Positions 8,057 through 17,929 of a stretch of 64,000 nt of DNA are shown here, one piece after another. The position numbers and the translations under genes are program-made. How positions within the stretch are numbered: position 1 is the stretch's first letter; each line of letters opens with the position of its first letter. The notes below the pieces were generated by a model. The model was not told the DNA's origin. It searched no databases and saw only the letters and a program-made list of their open reading frames with translations. This DNA comes from an uncultured Oscillospiraceae bacterium (GTDB taxonomy: Bacteria > Bacillota > Clostridia > Oscillospirales > Ruminococcaceae): the NCBI GenBank assembly GCA_900547455.1, contig URGV01000001.1, forward strand, positions 62,001-126,000, written 5' to 3'.

Positions 8057-9379
8057 TTGGTCAAGATGGGTGGAAAAATCTGGGAGAGGCTGCTGCCGCT
8101 CAGCCTTTTTTTGGCTCTGTATGAGCTGGCGGCGGAAAGCTCCTTTTATCTCTTGGAGCTTTCGCTGGCGCTGCTGTTTGTCTGCTTTGTCTGGGAGGAA
8201 CGGCAGGCGCTTTTGCACCCGGTGGGGACGGTTCGGGAAGGAATCAGTTTACTCAAACCCCTGCTGCCGGCCTGGGGGATGTTGGCGGCCTATCTGTTGT
8301 GGGACCTTGTCACTGTTTTTTACTCGCCGCTGCGGGAGGGGGTGCTGGCAAAGTATAAGGTTGTCTGCCTGATGCTGTTTTTCTCCGCCCTGATTTTGTG
8401 GTACGCGCGGACAGAGAGGCGCAGAAGGCTGCGGCTGTTGCTGCAGGTTTTGGTGGCGGCAGGGCTGACCGCCGCAGTGCTGTCGCTGGTCAACTTTACC
8501 TTTCCCATCCTGTATCCGGTGATCTATGGGCGGCGGCTCTCGCTGCGGCTGGACTACAACGTCTTTTCCACCGTGGTGCTGATGGGCCTGATTGCGGGCA
8601 GCTATCTGCTGGGGAGGGAAAGGCCGCTTGCGCCCCGCTGCTTTTTTCTTTATTTAATTTGTGCGCCGGCCATCATCCTCAGCTCCTCGCGGCGCAACGC
8701 CATCTTCCTGCTCTGCTTTTTTGCCTGGCAGTTTGGCAGCGGGCTGTGTCGGGCGCGCAAAGGGGAGCGGCGCCATTTTGTGGGCGGCTGGTTGGCAATT
8801 GTTTTAAGCGTCACGGTGCTGACCGCGCTGCTGCAGGTCTATCTGGACTGGCGGTATGAGCGGCTGCTGCAGGAGGATGTGCCGATGGTTTCCAGCGCAC
8901 AGGGCTCGGCGCTGGAGCGGTACGAACAGATGGGGCAGGAGGGCGGCAGCTCCAAACGGATGCTGATCTGGTCGGTGGCACTGCGGGAGTATCACGGCTA
9001 TAACGGGGGCGAAAAGCTGTTTGGCAAAGGCTTTGGCTACGATGTGCTGCTCTACCGACTGAGCGACGACCCTGCCCTTGCCGAAAGCTATGAGCAGCAG
9101 TCCCGGCAGCTGCTGTGCGCGCACAGCTTTTTGCTGGCCGACCTGCTCAACGGCGGCCTGGTGCAGGCAGTACTTGGGGTGGGGGTGTGGTTTTTTATCG
9201 GCGCGTTTTTGCTGCGCTCGCTGCTGTTAAAGCGCCGGGGCGCGATGTTTTTTTGCATTGCGCTGGGAATCACCTTTGTCAACAACGCCATCTCCAACCG
9301 CTACGGCTTTCTGTACGACAAATATTTCTGGCTGCTGCTGACCCTGCTGACCGTCTGGGCGGGATTGCGCCGGGAATGA
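8057..9379 (+). CDS. O-antigen ligase/polymerase-like membrane protein
   Basis: About 440 residues with 10 or more membrane helices and one large hydrophilic loop (about 273-354) near the C-terminal end. That topology, the LSSSRRNAIFLL segment and the loop end AHSFLLADLLNGGL resemble the WaaL/Wzy O-antigen ligase family. Such proteins handle lipid-linked glycans at the outer face of the membrane. No glycan genes are nearby, so the substrate is unknown. TTG 8057 is preferred because AGGAGG lies 7 nt upstream; ATG 8066 is 13 or more nt from it. It sits alone between the sbcDC and addBA operons. Confidence 0.6.
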   Translation: MVKMGGKIWERLLPLSLFLALYELAAESSFYLLELSLALLFVCFVWEERQALLHPVGTVREGISLLKPLLPAWGMLAAYLLWDLVTVFYSPLREGVLAKYKVVCLMLFFSALILWYARTERRRRLRLLLQVLVAAGLTAAVLSLVNFTFPILYPVIYGRRLSLRLDYNVFSTVVLMGLIAGSYLLGRERPLAPRCFFLYLICAPAIILSSSRRNAIFLLCFFAWQFGSGLCRARKGERRHFVGGWLAIVLSVTVLTALLQVYLDWRYERLLQEDVPMVSSAQGSALERYEQMGQEGGSSKRMLIWSVALREYHGYNGGEKLFGKGFGYDVLLYRLSDDPALAESYEQQSRQLLCAHSFLLADLLNGGLVQAVLGVGVWFFIGAFLLRSLLLKRRGAMFFCIALGITFVNNAISNRYGFLYDKYFWLLLTLLTVWAGLRRE

Positions 9380-9393
9380 GGACATGGTATAAT
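9365..9393 (+). promoter_or_regulatory. Promoter of addBA
   Basis: TTGCGC (9365-9370), a 17-bp spacer and TATAAT (9388-9393) preceded by TGG (extended -10). It overlaps the last codons of the preceding membrane protein gene. Confidence 0.65.
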
Positions 9394-9443
9394 CAAAAGC
9401 ATAATTTGTATCCAGACAGGAAGAACAGAAAGGGGAGGAGAAG

Positions 9444-12400
9444 GTGCTCTCATTCATTTTGGGCCGCGCCGGCAGCGGCAAAACCACCGCCGTGCTGCAA
9501 AAAATTGCGCAGGCCGCAGGGGAGAAAAAGCGGGTGCTGCTGATTGTGCCGGAGCAGTTTTCCTTTGAGATGGAAAAGGCGGTGGCGCGCCTTGTGCCAA
9601 ACGGCGCGCAGCAGGTGGAGGTGTACAGCTTCACTCGGCTGTGCCACAAGATCTTTGCCGACTGCGGCGGCATGGCGGGGGAGGTGGTCACCGAACCGGC
9701 CAAGCAGATTTTGATGAGCCTGACGCTGGGCCAGGTGCGGGACCAGCTGGAGCTGTACTCCCGCCAGGCCAAAAACCCCGCCTTTGTGGGGACGATGCTG
9801 CGCCAGATTGACGAGTTTAAAAACGCCGGCGTTCTGCCAGATCAGCTGCGGCTTTTTTCCCGCCAGACCGGCCTGCCGCAACTGGCGCAGAAAACAAAGG
9901 AGATGTCCCGGATTTACGAGTCCTATCAGGCGCTGCTGGAGAGCCAGTTTCAGGACGAGAAGGACTGGATCATGCGCTGCTGTGCGCTGTTGGAGGGCAG
10001 GGGATATTTTCGGGACTGCGTCATCTTTGTCGATTCCTTCATGACCTTTATGGCCGGGGAGAAAAAGCTGCTGCAGCTGATGCTTGCCGAGTGCGAGCGC
10101 ATGGAGGTCAGCCTTCCGCTGGACGCCCTGCCCGAGATGGACGACGGGCAGCCGCTTTCGGACGGGACCTTTTCGGTGGCGCGGGAGACCTTTTTGCAGA
10201 TGCTGGGCTGGGCAAAGGACCTGCAGATCCCCTACGATTGCCCCGACCCGCTGCCGCAGTCGCCCCGCTTTCAAAATGAGGCGCTGCGCTTTTTGGAGAA
10301 AAATGTCACCACCATCAGTCCACCATCCTTTGCGGGGGAAAACAGCGGGGTGCTTCTGACCCGGGCGGCCAACCCCTACGAGGAGGTGCGCTGCATCGCC
10401 GCCCAGATCATCCAGCTGGTGCGCCGGGAGGGCATTCGCTATTCGCAGATCGCGGTGATTGCCCGGGACATCGACCCTTACCTGACCGCGATTGAGGACC
10501 TCTTTCCAAAGTACGACATCCCCTGCTTTTTTGACCGTCGGGAGGATGTGCAGACCATCCCGGTTTTTTCGCTCCTCTTTTCGGCGCTGGACGCGCTACA
10601 TACCAACTTCGACACCCAGCACGTCCTGGCGCTGGGTAAAAATCCGCTGATGGGCCTTGCCGAGACGCAGGTGGCGCTGCTGGAAAACTACTGCTTCCTC
10701 TGGGGCGTCGACCACAAGCTCTGGCTGTCTGAGGAAGGCTTTGCCAACCATCCGCGCGGGCTGGTGGAGGATTTTTCGGAGGAGGACCGCCAGCAGCTCG
10801 AGCTGATTCGCCAGACGGCGCAGGCCATTGTGGAGCCGCTGCAGCAGCTCAAGGAATCGCTCCCCGACCACTGCACCGGAAAACAGTTTGCGCAGGCGCT
10901 CTATACCTTTTTGCTCAACACCGGCGCCAGGCAGCGGCTGGAGCAGATGGCCCATGAGCAGACTCTATCGGTGCAGGAACAGTGGGTGCTGCACCTCAAC
11001 CAGAGCGCGTGGGAGGTTTTGATCGACCTGCTGGATGTGTTCGCGCACGTCCTGCGGGACATCCCGCTGCCGCCCGCCCAGCTGCGGGAGCTGTTTGTGA
11101 TGTCCTCACTTTCCAGCGACATCGGTTCCATCCCCAATACGCTCGATCAGGTCTCGATTGGCAGCGCCGACCGCATGCGCCCCAACCAGCCGAAGATCAG
11201 CTTTGTCATGGGATTAAACCTCGGGGAGTTCCCGCCGCAGCTTTCGGAAAACGGCCTTTTCTCCGAGACCGAGCGCGACCGCCTGCAGGAAAGCGGCATC
11301 CAGCTCAACCCCTCGGTGATAAAGCTGAGCGATTATGAAAAATATTACCTCTATTCGGCCCTGTCGAGCCCCTCGGACCGGCTGTATTTGAGCTGCCACT
11401 CGGCAAAGCTCAGCGGGGAGGCGATGCCTGATTCGCCGGTGCTCGCTAAAATCCTCAGAATGTTCCCCGGCTGCGCCAGAAGCGCCGAAGAGCTGCCGGA
11501 GGAGTTTTACATCGCAAACGACCAGACCGCCTTTGAGACGCTCTGCCGCAACATCCGCAAGGACACCCCTTTCACCGCCTCGCTGATTGCCCATGTCCGG
11601 CAGACCCCGTACGCCGCGCGGCTGGAGCAGGTGCTGGAGATGGTGCGCTCCGGCGGATTCTACATTCGGGACCGGGAGATTTCCCGGATGCTTTTTGGCA
11701 ACCGGATGCGCCTTTCCCCTTCGCGGGTGGAGCGGTACTTCACCTGCCCGTTTGCCTATTTCTGTGCGGGCGGGCTCAACCTGCAGCCGCGTCGCAAGGT
11801 GGAGATTTCCCCGATGCAGTCGGGCACCATCATCCACTTTGTGCTGCAGCGAATGGTTTCCGCCCACGGCGGCAAAGGGCTTGGGGAACTGAGCCAGGAG
11901 CAGATGCAGCAGCAGGTGCAGCAGCTTCTGCACGAATTTTTGGCCGAACGCGTCAGCCGCGCCGAGGCGCTGAGCAAGCGCTTCCACTACCTCTTTGAGC
12001 GGTTGAGCATCACCCTGACCCGGCTGCTCATGCAGCTTGCCCGCGAGTTTGCCCAGAGCGAGTTCGAGCCTGCCCGCTTCGAGCTGCCCATCCGCCAGGG
12101 CGGGGAGGTCGCGCCGCTCGAGCTCTCGCTGCCGGATGGCACCCGGGTCAGCGTCGAGGGTATCGTCGACCGGGTGGACCTGATGGAAAAGGACGGCAGG
12201 AAGTATGTGCGGGTGGTCGATTACAAGTCGGGCAGCAAGGCTTTCCGGCTGGATGATGTCTACTACGGATTAAATTTGCAGATGCTCATCTACCTCTTTT
12301 CTATCTGGAAGAATGGAAAGGGAGAGTTGGCCGACTGCCTGCCGGCGGGTGTGCTCTACCTGCCGGCCAAGGACCACATCATCAGCACCTCCCGCGAGGC

Positions 12401-12815
12401 CAGCGACGAGCAGGTGGAGCGGGAGCATCAAAAGCGATACAAGATGAGCGGACTGGTGCTGGAGGACCCCGCCTGTGTAGCGGGGATGGAGGAAAAGGTG
12501 GCCGGTGTCTTTATCCCGGTCAAGACCAAGTCGGACGGCAGCTTTGATGCGCGCTCCAGCCTGGCAACCCTTGAGCAGATGGGACGCATCCAGCGGCACA
12601 TCGAGCTGGTACTTACCGAAATGGCACAGAACCTGCAGGGCGGGCAGATCGACGCAACCCCCTCGGTGGGGTTGGGGTACGAGCCCTGCCAGTACTGCGA
12701 CTACAAGCCAATCTGCCAGCACCAGCAGCAGGACCGCCAGCACAAGCTGACCGAGATGGGAAAAGAAGGCTTCTATCAGGCACTGAAGGAGGAAGAGGAT
12801 GGAACAACAGAGTAG
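9444..12815 (+). CDS. addB: AddB, ATP-dependent nuclease subunit B
   Basis: 1123 residues, normal for AddB. Walker A GRAGSGKTT is at residues 6-14. The C-terminal nuclease domain carries RVVDYKSGSK, the D-Y-K nuclease core. The four cysteines of the iron-sulfur staple are seen as TCPF near residue 768 and C-x-x-C-x5-C near residue 1081 (PCQYCDYKPIC). AddB pairs with AddA to resect double-strand ends up to a Chi-like site, the Firmicute equivalent of RecBCD. The GTG start 9444 follows AGGGGAGGAG. addA begins inside the last codons (17-nt overlap), so translation is coupled. Confidence 0.96.
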   Translation: MLSFILGRAGSGKTTAVLQKIAQAAGEKKRVLLIVPEQFSFEMEKAVARLVPNGAQQVEVYSFTRLCHKIFADCGGMAGEVVTEPAKQILMSLTLGQVRDQLELYSRQAKNPAFVGTMLRQIDEFKNAGVLPDQLRLFSRQTGLPQLAQKTKEMSRIYESYQALLESQFQDEKDWIMRCCALLEGRGYFRDCVIFVDSFMTFMAGEKKLLQLMLAECERMEVSLPLDALPEMDDGQPLSDGTFSVARETFLQMLGWAKDLQIPYDCPDPLPQSPRFQNEALRFLEKNVTTISPPSFAGENSGVLLTRAANPYEEVRCIAAQIIQLVRREGIRYSQIAVIARDIDPYLTAIEDLFPKYDIPCFFDRREDVQTIPVFSLLFSALDALHTNFDTQHVLALGKNPLMGLAETQVALLENYCFLWGVDHKLWLSEEGFANHPRGLVEDFSEEDRQQLELIRQTAQAIVEPLQQLKESLPDHCTGKQFAQALYTFLLNTGARQRLEQMAHEQTLSVQEQWVLHLNQSAWEVLIDLLDVFAHVLRDIPLPPAQLRELFVMSSLSSDIGSIPNTLDQVSIGSADRMRPNQPKISFVMGLNLGEFPPQLSENGLFSETERDRLQESGIQLNPSVIKLSDYEKYYLYSALSSPSDRLYLSCHSAKLSGEAMPDSPVLAKILRMFPGCARSAEELPEEFYIANDQTAFETLCRNIRKDTPFTASLIAHVRQTPYAARLEQVLEMVRSGGFYIRDREISRMLFGNRMRLSPSRVERYFTCPFAYFCAGGLNLQPRRKVEISPMQSGTIIHFVLQRMVSAHGGKGLGELSQEQMQQQVQQLLHEFLAERVSRAEALSKRFHYLFERLSITLTRLLMQLAREFAQSEFEPARFELPIRQGGEVAPLELSLPDGTRVSVEGIVDRVDLMEKDGRKYVRVVDYKSGSKAFRLDDVYYGLNLQMLIYLFSIWKNGKGELADCLPAGVLYLPAKDHIISTSREASDEQVEREHQKRYKMSGLVLEDPACVAGMEEKVAGVFIPVKTKSDGSFDARSSLATLEQMGRIQRHIELVLTEMAQNLQGGQIDATPSVGLGYEPCQYCDYKPICQHQQQDRQHKLTEMGKEGFYQALKEEEDGTTE

Positions 12816-15800
12816 ACCAAAATGGACCGAGGCCCAGCAGAAGGCCATCTCCTGCCGGGGCGGCACCGTGCTGGTATCGGCGGCGGCGGGCAGCGGCAAA
12901 ACGGCGGTGCTGGTGCAGCGGGTGATCGACATCCTCACCGACCGCCAGAACCCGGTGGACGCCAACTGCATCCTGGTGGTCACCTTCTCCAACGCTGCCG
13001 CTGAGGAGATGCGCGGGCGCATCCAAACCAGGCTCAACGAGCTGATCGTGCAAAATCCTGCCGACAGCTATCTGCAGCGCCAGCAGACGCTGCTTTCGGC
13101 CGCGCACATCAGCACCGTCCACTCCTTCTGTCTGGAGCTGGTGCGCGCCAACTTTCAGCTGCTGGACATCCCCGCCGATTTCCGCCTTGGCAGCGAAAAC
13201 GAAATCAAGCTGCTCGAGGAGGACATCGCCCAGCAGACCATCGAGCAGAACTATGAAAACAACGACGGCCGCTTCTCCGACCTGGTGGAGCTGGTCTCCT
13301 CCGGGCGGGACGACAAGGGGCTGCAGGATACCCTGCACCGGCTGTACGGCTTTGTGCGTTCCCACCCATTTTATCGGGGCTGGCTGGACGAAAAGCTGCT
13401 GATGTACGACGACACCATCCCGGTCGGGGAGACGGTGTGGGGCAAGGTGATTTTGCAGTACGCGATGGATGCGCTGCGCTACGCGCAGGCCCAGCTCAAG
13501 CGCGCCATCGAGGAGATTACCGGCGACGAGGCGATGGAAAAGGCCTACCTTTCCGCCTTTGAAGGAGACCTTGCGCAGGCACAGCGCATCTACTACCAGA
13601 TGAACACCGGCCGCTGGGACGATGTCTGCCGCGAGCTGGACAACGTCTCCTTCCAGCGGCTGGGGGCGCTGCGCGGCTATGAGGACACCGCCAAAAAGGA
13701 GCTGGTGCAGTTGCTGCGCAAGTCGGCGCAAAATATCATCAAGCAGCTCGACGAGGACCTGTTCTGCGTCGACGAGGCGGGCTTTTTGGAGGACATCCGC
13801 TTTCTGCGCCCGCGCATCGAGACGCTGTTCGACCTGGTGCTCGACTATGACCGCCGCCTGATGCAGGAAAAGCGGGAGCGCCGGCTGCTGGACTTTTCGG
13901 ACCTCGAGCACTTTGCGGTGCAGCTTCTGGTGAAGGAAAAAAAGGAAAAACGGGAAAAGACCGCCCTTGCAAAGGAGCTTTCCGAGCAGTTTGCCTTTGT
14001 GCTGGTGGACGAATACCAGGACACCAACGCCACCCAGGACATGATCTTCCAAAGCGTCTCCCGTCCGGACAATCTCTTTATGGTCGGGGATGTCAAGCAG
14101 AGTATCTACCGCTTTCGGCAGGCGATGCCGGAAATCTTCATCGAAAAGCGCAACACCTTCCACGACTACGACGGCCAGCACTATCCGGCAAGAATTGTTC
14201 TCTCGCACAACTTCCGCTCCCGCAAAGAGGTGACCGAGAGCATCAACTTCCTGTTCCAGGCGGTGATGAGCCGGGAGGTGGGCGAGATCGACTACGATGA
14301 GACCGAGGCGCTCACTGCCGCCGCTTCCTATCCGGAAAAGGAGGATGCCATCACCGAGGTGCACCTGCTGCAAAACGCCAGCGAGGAGCTCTCCGACCAG
14401 CTGGCGGAGGCTTCCTATGTGGCGGGGCAGATTAAACGGATGCTCGACGAGGGATTTACCGTGACCGAAAGCGGCGCCCTCCGTCCGGTGCGGCCAAAGG
14501 ACATCTGTATCCTGCTGCGCTCGATGAAAAACCGGGCGGAAATCTACAGCGACGAGCTCTCCAAACAGGGCATCGAGGTGTGGACCGACGCCAAAAACGG
14601 CTTTTTGGAATCGGTGGAAATCTCCACCGCCCTCTCGATTCTGCGCGCGGTGGACAATCCCCTGATCGACATCCACCTGACAGCGGCGATGATGTCGCCG
14701 GTCTACGGTTTCACAGCGGACGACATGGCGGTGCTGCGACTGCGCGACCGCAGCCGCCACCTCTACTTAAACTGCCAGGAGATTGCCGCCGGGGAAAATT
14801 TGAGCGAGCAGGAAAAGTCCCGCCAGCAGCTTTGCCAAAAGTTCCTGGATTCCTTTGCGCAGCTGCGCGTGATCGCCTCCGCCAGCCCGGCGCACCAGCT
14901 GATCCAGCAGCTGATCGAGCGCACCGGCCTGTGGGATCTGGTGCTCGCCATGAAGTATGGGGAGGTGCGCAAGGCGAACCTGCGCCTGCTCATCCAGTAC
15001 GCGCAGGAGTATGAGGCGGGCGGACAGAAGGGTATCGCGGGATTTTTGCGGTTTGTGGACAAGATGATCAGCCGCGGGGAGGACTGGTCCTGCGCCAGCT
15101 CGGTCACCGACCGCTCCGACGCGGTGCGCATCATGAGCGTCCACCACTCCAAAGGGCTGGAGTTCCCGGTGGTTTTCCTGTGCGACACCTCCAAGCGGTT
15201 CAACACCCAGGACCTGCGCAGCAACATGCTGCTGCACTCCCAGCTGGGATTTGCCTGCTGTGCCCGGGACTTTGTCACCCGCAAGCAGTACCCCACTGTG
15301 CCGATGGAGGCGCTCAAGCTGGAGCTGCAGCGCTCGATGCTCTCCGAGGAGATGCGCATCCTCTATGTCGCGCTGACCCGCGCAAAGGAAAAGCTCATCA
15401 TCACCTCGGTGCAGAATGATCTGGAGAAAAAGTTGTCCGGCTACGTCAACGCACTCACCGAGCGGGGAACCGTTTCGCCCTATGTGGCGCGCAGCGCGTC
15501 CAGCTACGCCGACTGGATTTTGATGAGCCTGGTCTTTCACCCGGACTTTACCCGTCTCTGCATCGACCTTGGCTGTATGCCGGAGGATGTTATCACCCTT
15601 CCGGCCTGCCGGTTCCAACCGGTTCTGGCGGAGATTCACGACCAGCAGGAGGAGCAGGCAGGGGAGCAGCTCACCTTCTCCGAGGAGCCCCAACAGCCGC
15701 TGGTGGAGCAGATCCGCGCCCTGTGCAGCGACAGCTACCCCGACCGGCAGGCGCGGGAGATTGTCACCAAGCTCTCCGTTTCCCAGGTGGTCCATCAGGG

Positions 15801-16371
15801 AGAGGGAGGATTTTCTGAGGTGCCCTTTTCCAAAGAGCCGGCCTTTTTAAAGGAAGAAGGCGCCCTCTCCGGCGCGCAGCGCGGAACGGCGCTGCATACC
15901 TTTATGAGCTGTGCCGACCATGCGCACGCCCAGCAGGATCTGGAAGGGGAGATCGAGCGGATGACCCACGAGCACTACCTGACGGCGCAGGAGGCGCAGA
16001 GCCTTGACAGAAGGGCAATTTCGCGGTATTATCAATCCGACCTGTTTTTGCGCAGTCAGCGTTCCCACAACCTGCGCCGGGAGTTTGCCTTCCAGATGGA
16101 GTTGGGGCGGGAGGACCTGGAGACGGTCATCCCCAATATCGGCGAGCACCTGGTCACGGTGCAGGGCATCGCCGACATGATCTTCGAGGAGGACGGCGCA
16201 TGGGTGCTGGCCGATTTCAAGACCGATCGCGTGGATGCCGATACGCTCTGCGACCGGTACCGCCGGCAGCTTGCGCTGTACGCCAAGATGATTGCCGGCA
16301 GCACCGGCATGCCGGTCAGGGAAAAGGTGATTTATTCCTTTTATCTGGGCCGGGCCCTGACCCTCTCTTAG
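12799..16371 (+). CDS. addA: AddA, helicase-nuclease subunit A
   Basis: 1190 residues. UvrD/Rep-type helicase motifs appear in order: Q-motif and Walker A (VSAAAGSGKT, 26-35), Walker B FVLVDEYQDTN (about 397-407), SHNFRSRKEV, then SVHHSKGLEFPVVF and ILYVALTRAKEKL. The C-terminal RecB-type nuclease has GIADMIFEEDG and VLADFKTDR (near 1136). Together with AddB it unwinds and degrades DNA ends for recombination repair. ATG 12799 follows AAGGAGGAAGAGG inside addB. No terminator is clear after it; the next promoter is that of infC. Confidence 0.97.
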   Translation: MEQQSRPKWTEAQQKAISCRGGTVLVSAAAGSGKTAVLVQRVIDILTDRQNPVDANCILVVTFSNAAAEEMRGRIQTRLNELIVQNPADSYLQRQQTLLSAAHISTVHSFCLELVRANFQLLDIPADFRLGSENEIKLLEEDIAQQTIEQNYENNDGRFSDLVELVSSGRDDKGLQDTLHRLYGFVRSHPFYRGWLDEKLLMYDDTIPVGETVWGKVILQYAMDALRYAQAQLKRAIEEITGDEAMEKAYLSAFEGDLAQAQRIYYQMNTGRWDDVCRELDNVSFQRLGALRGYEDTAKKELVQLLRKSAQNIIKQLDEDLFCVDEAGFLEDIRFLRPRIETLFDLVLDYDRRLMQEKRERRLLDFSDLEHFAVQLLVKEKKEKREKTALAKELSEQFAFVLVDEYQDTNATQDMIFQSVSRPDNLFMVGDVKQSIYRFRQAMPEIFIEKRNTFHDYDGQHYPARIVLSHNFRSRKEVTESINFLFQAVMSREVGEIDYDETEALTAAASYPEKEDAITEVHLLQNASEELSDQLAEASYVAGQIKRMLDEGFTVTESGALRPVRPKDICILLRSMKNRAEIYSDELSKQGIEVWTDAKNGFLESVEISTALSILRAVDNPLIDIHLTAAMMSPVYGFTADDMAVLRLRDRSRHLYLNCQEIAAGENLSEQEKSRQQLCQKFLDSFAQLRVIASASPAHQLIQQLIERTGLWDLVLAMKYGEVRKANLRLLIQYAQEYEAGGQKGIAGFLRFVDKMISRGEDWSCASSVTDRSDAVRIMSVHHSKGLEFPVVFLCDTSKRFNTQDLRSNMLLHSQLGFACCARDFVTRKQYPTVPMEALKLELQRSMLSEEMRILYVALTRAKEKLIITSVQNDLEKKLSGYVNALTERGTVSPYVARSASSYADWILMSLVFHPDFTRLCIDLGCMPEDVITLPACRFQPVLAEIHDQQEEQAGEQLTFSEEPQQPLVEQIRALCSDSYPDRQAREIVTKLSVSQVVHQGEGGFSEVPFSKEPAFLKEEGALSGAQRGTALHTFMSCADHAHAQQDLEGEIERMTHEHYLTAQEAQSLDRRAISRYYQSDLFLRSQRSHNLRREFAFQMELGREDLETVIPNIGEHLVTVQGIADMIFEEDGAWVLADFKTDRVDADTLCDRYRRQLALYAKMIAGSTGMPVREKVIYSFYLGRALTLS

Positions 16372-16418
16372 TCTGTGCTCCTTTTTCAAGACAGGAAAAA
16401 GAAAAATGAAAAAAGGTG

Positions 16419-16447
16419 TTGACAGAACCAGAAAAGTATGGTAAACT
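16419..16447 (+). promoter_or_regulatory. Promoter of infC-rpmI-rplT
   Basis: TTGACA (16419-16424), a 17-bp spacer and TAAACT (16442-16447), about 50 bp after the addA stop. Confidence 0.75.
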
Positions 16448-16449
16448 AT

Positions 16450-16649
16450 CGTACGAAAACAAAGCAGAACACGGTTCCGTTCTCACCGGCTCACGTTTTG
16501 GGTGCAGTCAGGTCAATACCAAAGGCAGTCTTGGCGGTTTACCGCTGGCTGTTGTCTGTCCCGGCAGGGACATTGTGATGGTTATTGAGCGCAGGCGGAT
16601 TCCGTCTGCGCTTTCATTTTGATTTGAGGTGCTTTGGAGGTGCTTTACC
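16450..16649 (+). promoter_or_regulatory. L20-type attenuator leader of the infC operon
   Basis: A leader of about 200 nt between the promoter and infC. It contains a perfect small hairpin TGTCCC/GGGACA (16557-16572) and then a terminator: GCGCAGGCGG (16589-16598) pairs with CCGTCTGCGC (16602-16611), followed by CTTTCATTTT (16611-16620). In Firmicutes this arrangement upstream of infC-rpmI-rplT is the known L20 leader, where ribosomal protein L20 binding favours premature termination. The operon order and terminator placement support that reading; the L20-binding fold itself was not modelled. Confidence 0.75.
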
Positions 16650-17234
16650 ATTAGCAAAAAGGAAATGCCGATCAATGAAGAAATCAGAGAAAAGGAAGTC
16701 CGCGTAATTGGTCCCGACGGCAGCCCGCTGGGAATTATGAGCTCCAAGGAAGCTCTCCAGATTGCGCAGAGGGAAAACCTGGATCTGGTCAATATTTCGC
16801 CAAAAGCAGTGCCGCCGGTGTGCAAGATCATGAACTATGGCAAGTACCGCTTTGAGCAGGCCAAACGTGAAAAGGAAGCAAAGAAAAAACAGAAGACGGT
16901 GGAAATTAAAGAGATCCGTCTCTCCCTGAAGATCGATACGCACGACTTTGAAACAAAAGTAAATCAGGCTAAAAAGTTTCTGGAGCACGGCGACCGCGTC
17001 AAGGTTGCAATCCGTTTCCGTGGACGCGAAATGGCTCATCCGGAGCTTGGCAACGCGACGATTAAGCGCTTTGCGGATGCCTGTGCAGATGTCGGCGTCA
17101 TTGATAAGCTTCCGAAGATGGAAGGGCGCAGCCTGATCATGTTTATCTCTGCAAAACCCGCGCCGAAAGCAGGCGGCAAAGCCGCTGCGCCAAAGCCGGA
17201 GAAGCAGAGCGAGCAGCCTGCAAAGCAAGAATAA
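16650..17234 (+). CDS. infC: Translation initiation factor IF-3, ATT start
   Basis: About 194 residues: an N-terminal domain with [17 protein letters not shown], a basic linker rich in Lys/Glu, and a C-terminal domain ending in GRSLIMF, followed by an Ala/Lys/Pro-rich tail of about 28 residues. IF-3 keeps ribosomal subunits apart and proofreads the start codon. The start is read as ATT 16650, 9 nt after GGAGG (16636-16640); the in-frame upstream TTG 16629 precedes this ribosome site. AUU starts are the well-known means by which IF-3 limits its own synthesis. First gene of the infC-rpmI-rplT operon. Confidence 0.95.
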   Translation: MSKKEMPINEEIREKEVRVIGPDGSPLGIMSSKEALQIAQRENLDLVNISPKAVPPVCKIMNYGKYRFEQAKREKEAKKKQKTVEIKEIRLSLKIDTHDFETKVNQAKKFLEHGDRVKVAIRFRGREMAHPELGNATIKRFADACADVGVIDKLPKMEGRSLIMFISAKPAPKAGGKAAAPKPEKQSEQPAKQE

Positions 17235-17247
17235 GGAGGAAACAACA

Positions 17248-17451
17248 ATGCCAAAGCTGAAAACACATTCTGGAGCGAAAAAACGCTTTAAAGTAACCAA
17301 AAACGGCAAGGTAAAACGCGCTCATGCTTTTAAGAGCCACCTGCTCAACAATGGCCGCAAGACCACAAAACGGAAAAGAGGCCTGAGAAAAGCGACCTAC
17401 GCTGACAAGACCAACGTAGCAGCTCTCAGACACCTGCTTCCATACGAATAA
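17248..17451 (+). CDS. rpmI: 50S ribosomal protein L35
   Basis: 67 residues, very basic, starting [15 protein letters not shown] and containing [16 protein letters not shown], the L35 signature. It is a small structural protein of the large subunit. AAGGAGG lies just before the ATG, 13 nt after the infC stop; rplT follows 35 nt later. Confidence 0.98.
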   Translation: MPKLKTHSGAKKRFKVTKNGKVKRAHAFKSHLLNNGRKTTKRKRGLRKATYADKTNVAALRHLLPYE

Positions 17452-17486
17452 TCGATCATTACTAACCTACACGGAGGGATATAACC

Positions 17487-17840
17487 ATGGCTCGAGTTAA
17501 GGGCGCGATGATGACTCGCAAAAGAAGAAAGAAAATTCTGAAACTTGCTAAAGGCTATTTTGGCAGCAAATCCAAACATTTTAAGATGGCCAAACAGGCT
17601 GTCTATAAATCTGGCAACTATGCTTACATCGGCCGCAAACAGAAAAAACGTGACTTCAGAAGACTGTGGATCACCAGAATTTCTGCTGGCTGCCGCGCAA
17701 ACAACATCACCTACTCTGTATTCATCAATGGTCTGAAGAAAGCCGGCATTGATCTGAACAGAAAAATGCTGTCCGAAATCGCCATCCATGATGAGGCAGC
17801 GTTTACCGCTCTTGTTGAGAAGGCAAAAGCAGCTCTCTAA
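17487..17840 (+). CDS. rplT: 50S ribosomal protein L20
   Basis: 117 residues, standard length. It begins [19 protein letters not shown] with the conserved [18 protein letters not shown] and [13 protein letters not shown] segments. L20 is an early 23S rRNA-binding assembly protein and, in Bacillus, the repressor that acts on the operon leader. The GGAGGG ribosome site is well placed. It is the last gene of the operon, followed by a strong terminator. Confidence 0.98.
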   Translation: MARVKGAMMTRKRRKKILKLAKGYFGSKSKHFKMAKQAVYKSGNYAYIGRKQKKRDFRRLWITRISAGCRANNITYSVFINGLKKAGIDLNRKMLSEIAIHDEAAFTALVEKAKAAL

Positions 17841-17847
17841 TCTAGGA

Positions 17848-17886
17848 CAAAACGCCCGGGTCGTATGACAACGGGCGTATTTTGTT
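17848..17886 (+). terminator. Terminator of infC-rpmI-rplT
   Basis: CGCCCG and CGGGCG pair, flanked by AAAA on the left and TATTTTGTT on the right. Confidence 0.8.
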
Positions 17887-17929
17887 AAATGGAAGGAAAG
17901 CTTATTTGATAGAAAAGGAATTGTCCGCC

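Noticed and set aside
12613..14760. Long open frame on the minus strand (715 codons)
   Set aside because: It runs antisense to addB/addA. Codon-position bias of the high-GC gene keeps the opposite strand open; it has no ribosome site and a His/Gln/Arg/Val-rich composition typical of shadows.
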